64,000 nt of DNA from JAFGHJ01 sp964606065 (lineage in GTDB: Bacteria; Hydrothermota; UBA3072): the NCBI GenBank assembly GCA_964606065.1, contig CAZSEX010000002.1, forward strand, positions 66,763 through 130,762, given 5' to 3'. Numbering within the stretch: the first letter of the stretch is position 1; every line of letters starts with the position of its first letter. Both the position numbers and the translations under genes were made by a program. The notes under the pieces were generated by a model, which was not told the origin of the DNA, made no database searches, and was given only the letters and a program-made list of their open reading frames with translations. Positions 44,045-53,675 of the stretch are shown here, piece after piece.

Positions 44045-45370
44045 TCATCCGGAAAACTTTATATCCAACTTTTTTATTTTTCTGTAAAGTGTGGAAGGGT
44101 GAATCCCTAAAAGCTCTGCTGCTTTATTTTTATCTTTTTTCGAAATCTCTAAAGCTTTTTTTATGGCTTTTTTCTCTATTTCTTCCAGATTTAACTTATC
44201 GGTTTTACTCTTACCGCTAAACTCTTCCGGAATCGCAGAAGCCTCAATAACCTCCGAATCTTCCAAAACTATTAATCTTTCAAGTAAATTCTCCAACTCC
44301 CTTACATTGCCTGTCCACTTATAATTCATCAGTTTTTCATAAGCTTCATCGGTAAAAGTTTTCTCTTTAACATTTAACCTTTCCGAGATTTTTTTATTAA
44401 AATGCTGAACCAGAGAAAGTATGTCTTCTTTTCTTTCTCTAAGAGGAGGTATTCCTATAGGGATAACATTTAGACGATAGTATAAATCTTCCCTGAACTT
44501 TCCCTCTTCGATTAATTTTTCAATATTTTCGTTTGTAGCGCTTACTATTCTTACATCAACTTCGACTTCTTTCGTACTTCCAAGAGGAGTGAAACTCATT
44601 TCTTGAATTGCTCGAAGAATCTTCGGTTGCAATTCCATGGGGAGCGTACTTATCTCATCAAGGAACAAAGTACCTTTATCCGCAGCTACAAACAACCCCT
44701 TTTTGTCTCTATCTGCTCCGGTAAAAGCTCCCTTTTTGTAACCGAAAAGCTCCGATTCTAATAATTCAGAAGGAAAAGCGGAACAATTAATAGGAACGAA
44801 TTTACCGGGTCTATTTGAATTATAATGAATTAAATTTGCAACTAATTCTTTGCCCGTACCGCTCTCACCAAAAATAAGAATGGGTGAAGTTGTCACGGCA
44901 ACTTTATTTATTTTTTCTTTTATCTCTTTTATTTTCTCATTACTGCCAATAATTCTGAACTCTTCGAGTTTCTCTTCTCTGAGATTTTTTAGACTTTTCT
45001 TAATCCTGACTTTATCGAGAGCCTCGTTCAATCTTAAAATCAATTCTTCCATTCTGAATGGTTTTCTTATATAATCTAAAGCCCCACCTCTTATTGCCTC
45101 AATTGCCGAATCAATCGAAGAATAAGCGGTTATAAGTATAACCACTGATTCGGGATTGATTTTTTTACAGCGCCTGAGAACTTCAAGACCCGACATTTCC
45201 GGCATATTTATATCACTTAAAACCGCATCGTATTTACTCTCAGAAAACTGATTCAATGCCTCTATGGGATCAGAGAAAACATCTACCTTAAAACCCGCTT
45301 CCTCCAAACCGAGTTTAACAACTTCTAAAATACTAACTTCGTCATCAATTACCAAAATCTTTCCGTTCAT
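44045..45370 (-). CDS. sigma54-dependent response regulator (PilR-like)
   Basis: The 441-residue NtrC-family activator has a receiver domain with phospho-acceptor Asp in DINMPEMSGLE near residue 53. An AAA+ domain has Walker A GESGTGKE, the sigma54-contact GAFTGA loop and LFLDEIS. A Fis-type helix-turn-helix lies at the C-terminus (KNKAAELLGIHPSTLYRKI). It overlaps the histidine kinase by 4 bases. Position after pilB-pilT-pilC and the presence of rpoN in the window support a PilR role. Confidence 0.92.
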   Translation of the reverse strand: MNGKILVIDDEVSILEVVKLGLEEAGFKVDVFSDPIEALNQFSESKYDAVLSDINMPEMSGLEVLRRCKKINPESVVILITAYSSIDSAIEAIRGGALDYIRKPFRMEELILRLNEALDKVRIKKSLKNLREEKLEEFRIIGSNEKIKEIKEKINKVAVTTSPILIFGESGTGKELVANLIHYNSNRPGKFVPINCSAFPSELLESELFGYKKGAFTGADRDKKGLFVAADKGTLFLDEISTLPMELQPKILRAIQEMSFTPLGSTKEVEVDVRIVSATNENIEKLIEEGKFREDLYYRLNVIPIGIPPLRERKEDILSLVQHFNKKISERLNVKEKTFTDEAYEKLMNYKWTGNVRELENLLERLIVLEDSEVIEASAIPEEFSGKSKTDKLNLEEIEKKAIKKALEISKKDKNKAAELLGIHPSTLYRKIKKLDIKFSG

Positions 45371-46869
45371 ACTATAATCCGTACCTCTGTACCCCCACCT
45401 ACTGAACTATCAACCTCTATATCCCAATTATGCAGTTCTATTATTTTTTTCACTATGGGAAGACCAAAACCAAAACCTTCATTGAAATGCGTGTAAAAAG
45501 GCGAAAAAATTTTACTTAAATCTCCGCTTTTAATACCACATCCCCCGTCTTTCACGAAAAGTACCGTATTATCACAGTTTTTCTTTGCTCCGAAAACAAG
45601 ATTACCCCCTTCAGGCATTGCTTTTAATGAATTAACCCCGAGATTAAAAAAAACACTTTTTAGTAGATTGTAATCACCCTTTACGGAAACATCACTTCCA
45701 ATATTATTCGTTAACTTAATTTTTTTATTTAAATATTTGCTTTGTTTCAGCTCACTTGTAACATCTTCTATAAGCTCGTAAACACCTATTTCTTGATTTG
45801 TCAAATCAAAACTCTTAGTAAAGTTCAAAAAACTTTCAACCAGATAATCCAATCTGTCAGATTCTTTAATTATAACTTCTCTTAGCTTTTTATTTTTATC
45901 TTTTTCTCCGGTAGCAGAGAAGCAGATTAATTCGGCTGAAGCTCTAATTGAAGAAACCGGATTTCTGACTTCATGCGCAAGGTTGGCGGCAAAATTACCC
46001 AGTATTAAAAGCTTCTCCCTCATTTGCATTTTCTTTTCTATCTCTTTTTCCTCGCTTCTATCGTTAATCATCAAAATTGTCCCCTTTTCCTCGAACAAGC
46101 CACTACTTCTAACCATGAACACTTTATCCTCACTTTCAAACTCGATTTGTTTTTCTTTTCCCCTTAATATTCTATCAATAGGCTCTTTAAAAGCCGCTCT
46201 GGCAACTTCCGGAAGGTTTTTACCCTGTAAAAGTGAAACTCCAAGAAATTCGGAAGCCTTGGAATTACTCCATAGAATAAAACCTTTTTCATCAACTGCA
46301 ATTATACCGTAATCGATCGCTTCCACAATATCAGAAATGTCGACCCTGATTCTGGTAAGCTGTTCCCTTAAAACCTGTACAACCAGAGAAGAAACCGCGG
46401 CTGTAAAAATAAAAACGAAAGAATAAACAATAAACTCGATTAAAACAAAATCCTCAGAGGGCATTTCCGGCAAACTTATAAGAAGAAACATTGAAGGTAT
46501 TTTTTCGGTAAAAAATAGAGACAGCATCCCAAAAGTGAATATTGAGAAACCACTTACAATAAAAGAATCTACAGGCAATAACAAATAAGCACTCAAGACT
46601 ATCAATGGAAGGTAGAAAGGCACAAAAGGACTCAAAGCGGAACCAGTAAAAACAATTAGAAAAGAAATATATGTCACATCTAAAAGAAAATTATATACCC
46701 TGACTTCCCTTAAGGCATAGTAAACAAGCAGTTCATCTATAACAAAAAAAGAAATAAGAATAAATAAAGGTAAGAGACTTCTCCCTTTTTCCCTGAAAAC
46801 AAAAATCAAAGAAAACAAAAGAAGAAATAAAATTGCTCGATAAAGACAATATCTCTTATTACGGTTCAC
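45367..46869 (-). CDS. membrane PAS histidine kinase (PilS-like)
   Basis: The 500-residue kinase has about six N-terminal membrane segments (residues 8-170). A PAS domain near 180-280 contains IDYGIIAVDEKGFILWSN. The HisKA box is NLAHEVRNPVSSIRASAEL with the phospho-His, and the HATPase region has NLGVNSLKAMPEGG, KDGGCGI and FGFGLPIVKKI. The topology matches PilS. It lies 14 bases after pilC and overlaps the cognate regulator. Confidence 0.9.
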   Translation of the reverse strand: MNRNKRYCLYRAILFLLLFSLIFVFREKGRSLLPLFILISFFVIDELLVYYALREVRVYNFLLDVTYISFLIVFTGSALSPFVPFYLPLIVLSAYLLLPVDSFIVSGFSIFTFGMLSLFFTEKIPSMFLLISLPEMPSEDFVLIEFIVYSFVFIFTAAVSSLVVQVLREQLTRIRVDISDIVEAIDYGIIAVDEKGFILWSNSKASEFLGVSLLQGKNLPEVARAAFKEPIDRILRGKEKQIEFESEDKVFMVRSSGLFEEKGTILMINDRSEEKEIEKKMQMREKLLILGNFAANLAHEVRNPVSSIRASAELICFSATGEKDKNKKLREVIIKESDRLDYLVESFLNFTKSFDLTNQEIGVYELIEDVTSELKQSKYLNKKIKLTNNIGSDVSVKGDYNLLKSVFFNLGVNSLKAMPEGGNLVFGAKKNCDNTVLFVKDGGCGIKSGDLSKIFSPFYTHFNEGFGFGLPIVKKIIELHNWDIEVDSSVGGGTEVRIIV

Positions 46870-46883
46870 GAATTTTTTTCAAC

Positions 46884-48089
46884 TTATATAAACTGTTGAG
46901 CCATTTTGAAAATCGGGAGATACATCGCCATAACCATTCCACCTATAACACCTCCTAAAAGAAGTATTACAAGAGGTTCAAGGGCATTCATAAGATTCTC
47001 TACAGCCTGATCGACCTCATCATCATAAAAGTCTGCTACCTTTGAAAGCATTTCGTCCAGACCCCCCGTTTGTTCTCCTATCGTAATCATTTGCACTACC
47101 ATTGGAGGAAATAAAGCTTTTTCTTTGCTTAAAGGCTCCGCAATAGATTCTCCCTGGGCTATCGACGTACGAGATCTTAAAACCGCATTTTCAACCAGTT
47201 TATTACCTGTGGTTCCCGCAGTGATTTCAAGAGCATCAAGTATGTTAACACCCGAAGATAAAAGAGTAGAAAGAGTCCTCGCAAACCTGGCAATAGCCTG
47301 TTTTTTTATCAAAGTGCCGAATACTGGTACCTTTAATAAAATAGAATCTATTTGAAGATGTCCAACCTCGGTCTTGTAATAATACCTAATAGTAAGGATC
47401 AAAACTATTAATATAGCTACTATAATAAAGAAATATTTCCTTAAAAAATCACTGAGTGCGATAACTATCCTGGTGGGCAGAGGTAATTGACCTCCGAGAT
47501 CAGTAAACATCTGGGAAAACACGGGAATTACAAAAGTCAATAAAACCGCAACAGCCATAACAGAAACAATAACAATAGCAGCGGGATACACCATAGCACC
47601 TTTTACCTTTCGCTTTATCTCGTCGGCTTTTTCAAGATAATCGGCAAGCCTGGCAAGAATTGTAGCGAGAGAACCTCCTTTTTCTCCGGCTTCTACCATA
47701 TTTATATATAAATCGCCGAAAACATCCTTATGCTCTCTCAAGGCATCAGCTAAGGTCGAACCTCCTTCTACAGAAGAAATTAAATCCTTAAGAACCTTTT
47801 TAAACCTATCCGATTCCACCTGTGCCACCTGAATATCCAGACATTTTATCAAAGGTAAGCCCGCGTTGATCATAACCGAAAACTGCCTTGTAAAAACAGT
47901 AATAGCTCTGGTTGAAACCCTGCCCTTTAAAAAAGGAAGAGTTATTTCCTTGGGTTTGGAACGTATCGAAGTCGGGACAATTTTCCTTTCTCTTAATATT
48001 CTCTGAACTTCAGAAGGATTTTGTGCGGTAATTTCTCCGTTTTCTATCGCACCGCTCGGCGTTCTACCCTTCCATAGATAATCAGGCAT
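46884..48089 (-). CDS. pilC: type IV pilus inner-membrane platform protein PilC
   Basis: The 401-residue protein has two tandem T2SSF domains (about 70-190 and 270-395), each with a membrane segment, and a third near 225. Landmarks are FTRQFSVMINAGLPL, GEKGGSLATILARLADYLE and MVQMITIGEQTGGLDEMLSKVADFYDDEV. It is the inner-membrane anchor on which the PilB and PilT motors act. The SD AAGGGGG precedes the ATG. Confidence 0.95.
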   Translation of the reverse strand: MPDYLWKGRTPSGAIENGEITAQNPSEVQRILRERKIVPTSIRSKPKEITLPFLKGRVSTRAITVFTRQFSVMINAGLPLIKCLDIQVAQVESDRFKKVLKDLISSVEGGSTLADALREHKDVFGDLYINMVEAGEKGGSLATILARLADYLEKADEIKRKVKGAMVYPAAIVIVSVMAVAVLLTFVIPVFSQMFTDLGGQLPLPTRIVIALSDFLRKYFFIIVAILIVLILTIRYYYKTEVGHLQIDSILLKVPVFGTLIKKQAIARFARTLSTLLSSGVNILDALEITAGTTGNKLVENAVLRSRTSIAQGESIAEPLSKEKALFPPMVVQMITIGEQTGGLDEMLSKVADFYDDEVDQAVENLMNALEPLVILLLGGVIGGMVMAMYLPIFKMAQQFI

Positions 48090-48101
48090 CTTTCATCCCC
48101 C

Positions 48102-49178
48102 TTAATGTACCATTGTTTGTTTTTTAGCTATCATTTCTTCAAGTTCTCCCGGTTCACGGGAATAAGATATCGCGTCCTCCAGACTAATCTCATGATCCAT
48201 AAAAAGCTTATAGAGCGACTGATTCATTGTAACCATACCATATTTTTGTCCTGCCTGAATATTCGAATACAACTGGTGTGTTTTGTTATCTCTGATTAAA
48301 GCTTTAACAGCCGGAGTTCCATAAAGAACTTCGACGGCAAGAGCCCTACCTCCGGTTCTCTTCGGAATTAAACTTTGAGTAATGATCCCTATAAGAACAA
48401 AAGCTATCTGCGCCCTTACTTGATTGTGCCTTTCGGGAGGAAAAGTGTCAACTATTCTCGAAACAGATTCAACTGCCGAATTAGTATGCAGAGTAGCAAT
48501 AGTAAGGTGCCCGGTTTCAGCAACATTTAACGCAGCTTCCATAGTCTCCCTATCTCTCATTTCGCCTATCATAACCACATCGGGATCCTGCCTTAAAATA
48601 TATTTCAACGCTACAGAAAAACCATCAGTATCTGAACCCACCTGACGCTGGTTCACAATAGCTCTCTCGTGTCTAAAAAGATATTCTATCGGATCCTCTA
48701 TTGTAACAATATGGACTTTTCGCTCTCTATCTATTTTATCTATGACCGCGGCAAGAGTGGTAGATTTACCACAACCCGTAGGCCCTGTAACTAAAATAAG
48801 ACCCTTTTGTTTATTTGCCATTTCGGCGACAACCGGAGGTAACCCCAATTGTCTAAAACTCTTAATCTTAAAGGGAATTGTCCTTACCGCACAGGCAACC
48901 TGACCTCTTTGATAAAAAACATTTGCCCTGAATCGCGAAAGGCCGGGGACCCCAAAACTTAAATCAAGTTCTTTTTTCATTTCAAATTTCTTTTTTTGTT
49001 CGTCGTTCAATATTGAATAAACCAATGTTTCCAGATCGTTGGGAGAAAGCGGTGCGTAATTAGATTTCTCCAGCTGTCCGTCTTTTCTATACATAGGAGG
49101 CGCAGCAGTTGTAAGATGAAGATCGGTAGCCCCTCTGCTCACCATTTCTTCCAACAAAGTTTTCATATCATAATCCAT
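48102..49178 (-). CDS. pilT: type IV pilus retraction ATPase PilT
   Basis: The 358-residue hexameric ATPase has Walker A GPTGCGKSTT near residue 130, an Asp-box EDPIEYLF, Walker B-like VVMIGEMRD and the His-box HLTIATLHTNSA. The PilT C-terminal AIRNLIRE-like signature reads ALIRDNKTHQLYSNIQ here. It powers pilus retraction and twitching. A GAGGAG SD precedes the ATG. Confidence 0.94.
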   Translation of the reverse strand: MDYDMKTLLEEMVSRGATDLHLTTAAPPMYRKDGQLEKSNYAPLSPNDLETLVYSILNDEQKKKFEMKKELDLSFGVPGLSRFRANVFYQRGQVACAVRTIPFKIKSFRQLGLPPVVAEMANKQKGLILVTGPTGCGKSTTLAAVIDKIDRERKVHIVTIEDPIEYLFRHERAIVNQRQVGSDTDGFSVALKYILRQDPDVVMIGEMRDRETMEAALNVAETGHLTIATLHTNSAVESVSRIVDTFPPERHNQVRAQIAFVLIGIITQSLIPKRTGGRALAVEVLYGTPAVKALIRDNKTHQLYSNIQAGQKYGMVTMNQSLYKLFMDHEISLEDAISYSREPGELEEMIAKKQTMVH

Positions 49179-49205
49179 AAAACAACTCCTCTATATATAT
49201 AAAAT

Positions 49206-50948
49206 TTAAGATTCAACAGTCACTCTTAGAATTTCATCGATAGTCGTAAGACCTCTGCTCAATTTAATAAGTCCGTCTTCTCTAAGTGTCCTCATACCCT
49301 CTTCCTGAGCGGCTTTTCTCAAATCGTCAGTAGTAGCTCCTTTTAAAATCATTTGCCTTAAATTCATCGAAATTGGCATCACCTCGGTTACAGCGATTCT
49401 ACCCTTATACCCACTTGAATTACATTCCGGACACCCATCTCCGGCCTCATAAATATCCCCGTTTTTGATGGCTTCTTCTGACAATCCCATTCTTTTCAAA
49501 ACCTCAATTTTGTCACTACTGCTAAAGTCTATTTTTTTTCTACAGTTCTTACATACTTTTCTTAAGAGCCGCTGGGCCTGTATTAAATTCAAAGAACTCG
49601 CTATTAAAAAAGGTTCTATGCCTATATCCACCAAACGGTTTACGGCGCTGGGAGCGTCGTTTGTATGGAGAGTAGATAAAACAAGATGACCGGTTAGTGC
49701 TGCCCTTATAGCAATAGAGGCTGTATCGATTTCCCTGATTTCACCGACGAGTATTATATTTGGAGATTGTCGTAAGAAAGCACGTAGCGCATCGGGAAAA
49801 TCAAATCCTATATCCGGGTTAACCTGGACCTGATTGATTCCTTTAAGATTATATTCTACCGGGTTCTCAACAGTCATAATATTGACTTCAGGCTTATTCA
49901 AAGCCGAAAGGGCGGAGTAAAGAGTAGTAGACTTACCACTTCCCGTGGGTCCCGTAACAAGGATTAACCCATAAGGTCTGGCAATAGCTTTCTGAAATTT
50001 CTCAAGAGCATCCGGCTCAAAACCGAGATCCCCCATATTTAACATGAGAGACGAAGGATCAAGTATTCTCATAACCACTTTTTCGCCAAATACAGCAGGA
50101 ATTATACTAACACGAAGATCGATAGCTTTGCCCTCTACTCTGATTTTTATTCTACCATCCTGAGTAAGCCTTCTTTCCGAAGCATCCATCGATCCCGTCA
50201 TTATTTTAATCCTTGTAGAAATTGCGTGTCTTAACCTGTATGGCGGTTCGGCTACCTGTTGTAAAACTCCGTCGATTCTAAACCTCACACGGAGTGTTTT
50301 TTCATAAGGTTCAATATGAATATCAGACGCTCCTTTCTTCACAGCAGAGGTAATTAGATAATTAACAAGTTTTATTACTGGTTTTTCCTGAGCTTCGGCC
50401 CTCCAGTCTTCTTCCTCCTCTCCCAATTCGGACTTTCTGACAAATATATTTTCCATACTGTCTTCAGCAAATATGAATTCTTTTTCTACTTCTTGTTCTT
50501 TTTTCTCTATTCTATCCACTTCTTTAGTAACCGGATAAAATTGATCGAGAAGCTTTTTCATCTTCCAAAAAGTCACAACCACAGTTTCAACTTTTAGACC
50601 GGTCTTAAATTCAACAGCATCAATTGCTTCTAAATCACCGGGATTAACAACCCCCAAAATCAATTTTTTCCCTTTTCTTCTTATCGGAAAAACCTGGTAA
50701 CGTTGTGCCATATCCGGTGGAATCAAAGAAATCAGATTTTTATCAACATCCTCGGGTTTAATATCAATCGAAGAAACCCGGAATTGTAAAGAAAGTGTTT
50801 TTGCCAATTCGCTATCAGTTATAAACCCCTCTTCAATAAGAACCGCTCCCAATCTTTTAGCTACCTGCTTCTGTTTCCGTAAAGCTACACTTAATTGCTC
50901 GGGAGTTATCTTTCCCGCTTGAACTAAAATTTCTCCAAGTTTCTCCAT
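49206..50948 (-). CDS. pilB: type IV pilus extension ATPase PilB (second paralogue)
   Basis: The 580-residue ATPase has an N-terminal MshEN/GSPII_E domain (MEKLGEILVQAGKITPEQL), Walker A GPTGSGKSTTLY, VENPVEYNL, the Walker B region IILVGEIRE and HLVLSTLHTNDA. A zinc-binding CKNC, then CPEC, follows. It differs from pilB1 in its acidic linker (about residues 150-180). It starts 2 bases after the pilB1 stop. It could be the pilus motor or a GspE-type secretion motor. Confidence 0.92.
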   Translation of the reverse strand: MEKLGEILVQAGKITPEQLSVALRKQKQVAKRLGAVLIEEGFITDSELAKTLSLQFRVSSIDIKPEDVDKNLISLIPPDMAQRYQVFPIRRKGKKLILGVVNPGDLEAIDAVEFKTGLKVETVVVTFWKMKKLLDQFYPVTKEVDRIEKKEQEVEKEFIFAEDSMENIFVRKSELGEEEEDWRAEAQEKPVIKLVNYLITSAVKKGASDIHIEPYEKTLRVRFRIDGVLQQVAEPPYRLRHAISTRIKIMTGSMDASERRLTQDGRIKIRVEGKAIDLRVSIIPAVFGEKVVMRILDPSSLMLNMGDLGFEPDALEKFQKAIARPYGLILVTGPTGSGKSTTLYSALSALNKPEVNIMTVENPVEYNLKGINQVQVNPDIGFDFPDALRAFLRQSPNIILVGEIREIDTASIAIRAALTGHLVLSTLHTNDAPSAVNRLVDIGIEPFLIASSLNLIQAQRLLRKVCKNCRKKIDFSSSDKIEVLKRMGLSEEAIKNGDIYEAGDGCPECNSSGYKGRIAVTEVMPISMNLRQMILKGATTDDLRKAAQEEGMRTLREDGLIKLSRGLTTIDEILRVTVES

Positions 50949-50950
50949 TA

Positions 50951-52645
50951 TTATCTCACCTGAGTTTCCCTGGCAACTTCATCAAGTGTCGTGACCCCGG
51001 CAAGAATTTTCTTTATGCCTTCATCACGTAAAGTACTCATCCCCTCTTTTTGAGCCTGATCTTCTATCTCGTCAGAAGTGGAACCTGCAATAATCATTTT
51101 TCTGATTGTGGAACTTACCGGAAGAACTTCGAACAAACCAATTCTACCTCTATATCCGGTTTTTCTGCAATTATCACAGCCAACACCGTGAAATATTTTC
51201 CCTCCGTTTAACCTGGCAGGATCAAAACCCAACTTTAATATATCTTCATCTGAAACTGCGAGAGGAGCTTTACACTTGGGACATATGGACCGAACCAATC
51301 TCTGTGAAATAATAAGTTCAAGTGTCGAAGCTAAAAGAAAAGGAGCAACTCCCATATTAAGAAGGCGGGTAATTGTTGCCGCCGCCGAGTTCGTATGCAC
51401 TGTTGAAAGCACAAGATGACCTGTAAGCGAAGAACGGATGGCAATATCCGTCGTAGGTTTGTCCCTTATTTCTCCTACCATTATAACATCGGGATCCTGA
51501 CGTAAAAAAGACTTTAACGCTTCCACAAAAGTAAGTCCGATTTCTTCCCTTACCTGTAATTGATTGACACCAAAAAGGGTATATTCCACTGGATCCTCTG
51601 CTGTAGAAACATTAATGTCTATATTATTCACTTCCTTTAATATCGAATAAAGAGTCGTGGTTTTTCCCGAACCTGTGGGACCGGTAAGCAATATAATTCC
51701 GTGTGGTTTTTTTATGGATTTAAAAGTATCGTTCAGCGCCTTTTCCTCAAAACCCAATTTTCTTAAATCAAACACAATACTTTCTTTATCCAGAACTCTT
51801 ATACCCACTTTTTCTCCAAAAACCGTTGGCACCGTGGCTATTCGAAAATCAATTCTTCTCCCCATAAGCTGCACCTGAAACCTTCCATCTTGGGGTTTCC
51901 TTTTTTCCTGTATTTTCAAATTTGACATAACTTTAAGCCTCGACACTACAGCCTTATAAAGACGCCAGGGAGGAGGCTGAAAATTATGAAGAACACCATC
52001 CACCCTTATTCTGACTCGAACGTCCTTCTCAAAAGGCTCGATGTGAAGATCACTGGCTTTCTCAGCCACAACTTTTTTTAAAAGATAGTTGACATATTGT
52101 ACCACCGGACCTGAATCAATCTGGGCAGCAAGAGCCGAAACTCCTTCTTCTTCTTCCTCTTTTTCTAATATTTCGACCGAATCTTCTGCGAGTCCCATTT
52201 CTTCGGCCACTTCATCTTCAAGAGCTTTAGTTTCATAATGCTCTTTTAAAACTCTTTTAATAGAAACCTCGGCGGCTACTAAAGGTTTTATTTCGTAACC
52301 TGTCCTGAATCTAATATCCTCTTGAGCCTGAACATCATTCGGGTTTATCATAGCCAGATACAGAGTTTTTCCCTTTCTTTCAACCGGAACACATTCATAG
52401 GCTCTGGCGATATCAGGAGAAATCAAATCCAAAACCTCATCGTCCAATGGACAACCAGAAAGCACAACACCTTTTACATTTAAATTCTTTTCAAGGGCTT
52501 TGATTAACTGCTCTTCACCGACATAACCTAACTCAATGAGATTTGCGCCTAAACGTCCCCCGACCTCTCTCTGTCTCTTAAGCGCCTCACTTAATTGCGC
52601 TTCTGTTATAGCCCCATCTAATAATAGTATCCTTCCAACTCTCAC
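50951..52645 (-). CDS. PilB/GspE-family ATPase (first paralogue)
   Basis: The protein has about 564 residues from the GTG at 52645, or 572 from an ATG at 52669. The GTG is preferred because the ATG falls between the -35 and -10 boxes of the only visible promoter, and because alignment with the paralogue (MEKLG with VRVG) begins there. The domain order matches the next gene: MshEN, acidic linker EKEEEEEG, Walker A GPTGSGKT near 322-329, Asp box, QDPDVIMVGEIRD, HLVLSTVHTNSA and CPKC, then CDNC. It is the first gene of the pilus operon. Confidence 0.9.
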   Translation of the reverse strand: MRVGRILLLDGAITEAQLSEALKRQREVGGRLGANLIELGYVGEEQLIKALEKNLNVKGVVLSGCPLDDEVLDLISPDIARAYECVPVERKGKTLYLAMINPNDVQAQEDIRFRTGYEIKPLVAAEVSIKRVLKEHYETKALEDEVAEEMGLAEDSVEILEKEEEEEGVSALAAQIDSGPVVQYVNYLLKKVVAEKASDLHIEPFEKDVRVRIRVDGVLHNFQPPPWRLYKAVVSRLKVMSNLKIQEKRKPQDGRFQVQLMGRRIDFRIATVPTVFGEKVGIRVLDKESIVFDLRKLGFEEKALNDTFKSIKKPHGIILLTGPTGSGKTTTLYSILKEVNNIDINVSTAEDPVEYTLFGVNQLQVREEIGLTFVEALKSFLRQDPDVIMVGEIRDKPTTDIAIRSSLTGHLVLSTVHTNSAAATITRLLNMGVAPFLLASTLELIISQRLVRSICPKCKAPLAVSDEDILKLGFDPARLNGGKIFHGVGCDNCRKTGYRGRIGLFEVLPVSSTIRKMIIAGSTSDEIEDQAQKEGMSTLRDEGIKKILAGVTTLDEVARETQVR

Positions 52646-52651
52646 TTTATT

Positions 52652-52680
52652 AATATAAATACTTTCCATTCAAAAGTCAA
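52652..52680 (-). promoter_or_regulatory. leaderless promoter of the pilus operon
   Basis: On the minus strand, TTGACT (52680-52675), a 17-nt spacer and TATATT (52657-52652), then six bases to the GTG at 52645. Expected +1 is the G of the start codon. It is back to back with the tmRNA promoter. Confidence 0.55.
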
Positions 52681-52705
52681 GGCTGCAAATGATTCGGAAA
52701 AGGAC

Positions 52706-52733
52706 TTGACTTATCCGCTTATATAGTTAAAAT
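52706..52733 (+). promoter_or_regulatory. promoter of the tmRNA gene
   Basis: TTGACT (52706-52711), a 16-nt spacer and TAAAAT (52728-52733). The predicted start near 52740 is 4 bases before the mature tmRNA 5' end. Confidence 0.7.
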
Positions 52734-52743
52734 AAACATATAT

Positions 52744-53097
52744 GGGGGCGAATTGGCTCTCGACGGAATACAACTGGATTGAAAACTGCATGCCGAGCTG
52801 CCATAGCTCGGAAAACTGTGGCAATTTGTAATAAATGGCAACTATAATTACGCCATGGCAGCTTAATTAAGCTGCTCGTCCTTTCCGGGTGCTTTCTCCT
52901 TGCTCCGGATGTGGGCGTCATAAAAAGGAGATAGGTCGCAAAGTTGCCAGTGTTTTGTGACCGAAAAAAAAACTGGCTCGGTCATTTCAATTCCTGTGAT
53001 TGGGAAAAGAAACGACGACATTAAAACAATCACTAAGCATGTAGAGGTCTTCAAACAGGTATTTCGGACGCGGGTTCGATTCCCGCCGCCTCCACCA
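52744..53097 (+). ncRNA. ssrA: transfer-messenger RNA (tmRNA)
   Basis: The one-piece tmRNA is 354 nt. The 5' end GGGGGCG (52744-52750) pairs with CGCCTCC before the discriminator A and an encoded CCA (53095-53097), with one G-T pair. The 5' conserved block ATTGGCTCTCGACGG and the T-arm GCGGGTTCGATTCCCGC are typical. The mRNA-like part ends with codons for GNYNYAMAA and a TAA at 52864-52866, so trans-translation tags end in YAMAA, not the common YALAA. The exact resume codon cannot be fixed by eye (AAT at 52834 or GGC at 52837). It rescues stalled ribosomes with SmpB. divIVA starts 17 bases later. Confidence 0.96.
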
Positions 53098-53114
53098 AAC
53101 AAAAGGGAGGGAAA

Positions 53115-53663
53115 ATGAAAATAACGCCTCTGGACATCAGGAAGCAAGAATTTAGAAAATCATTTAAAGGCTATGATAAAAATGAGGTAGATATATTTCT
53201 TGAAATGCTCGCAAAAGAAATAGAAAATATTGTACGCGATAACAAAAGAATGTCTGACCAATTAAAGGAATTAGATTCCAGGATAGAAGATTACAAAAGG
53301 ATGGAAAAAACTCTGCAAGACACTCTTACTTCCACACAAAAAACCACAGATGAAATAAGGAGAAATGCCAGAAAAGAAGCTGAAATGATATTACAAAAAG
53401 CGAAACTGCAAGCAAGTGAAATAATTGAAAATGCGGCCGCCAAAGTAAAAGATTTACAAAGCCAGATAAGCGCTTTAAGAAATCAAAAAGACGGATTTGT
53501 AATACAATTACGCAGCTTTCTTTCCTCCCAATTAAAAATGCTGGAAGAGGTTGAGATTATCAACGCGAAAGAAAGAAATAAAAAACATTCTTCTGCTGAA
53601 AATGAAAAAACTGAAGAATTAGAGAAAGCAAAGACAAAAGTTCAGGAATTGTTCAAGGAATAA
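53115..53663 (+). CDS. divIVA: DivIVA-family coiled-coil protein
   Basis: The 182-residue protein starts with the DivIVA lipid-binding domain: ITPLDIRKQEFRKSFKGYDKNEVDIFLEMLAKE. A long coiled coil covers about 30-130. DivIVA proteins sense curved membrane and place growth or division machinery. A GGGAGGG SD precedes the ATG. It may be transcribed together with tmRNA. Confidence 0.9.
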   Translation: MKITPLDIRKQEFRKSFKGYDKNEVDIFLEMLAKEIENIVRDNKRMSDQLKELDSRIEDYKRMEKTLQDTLTSTQKTTDEIRRNARKEAEMILQKAKLQASEIIENAAAKVKDLQSQISALRNQKDGFVIQLRSFLSSQLKMLEEVEIINAKERNKKHSSAENEKTEELEKAKTKVQELFKE

Positions 53664-53675
53664 ATTTAAAAAATA

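Noticed and set aside
52670..52743. Sigma54 (-24/-12) promoter for the pilus operon
   Set aside because: A TTGCAG is present on the minus strand, but no GG occurs at the required distance; a sigma70-like promoter fits better.
52727..53147. Minus-strand ORFs over the tmRNA gene
   Set aside because: The region is fully explained by tmRNA on the plus strand, with matching acceptor stem, tag and T-arm.
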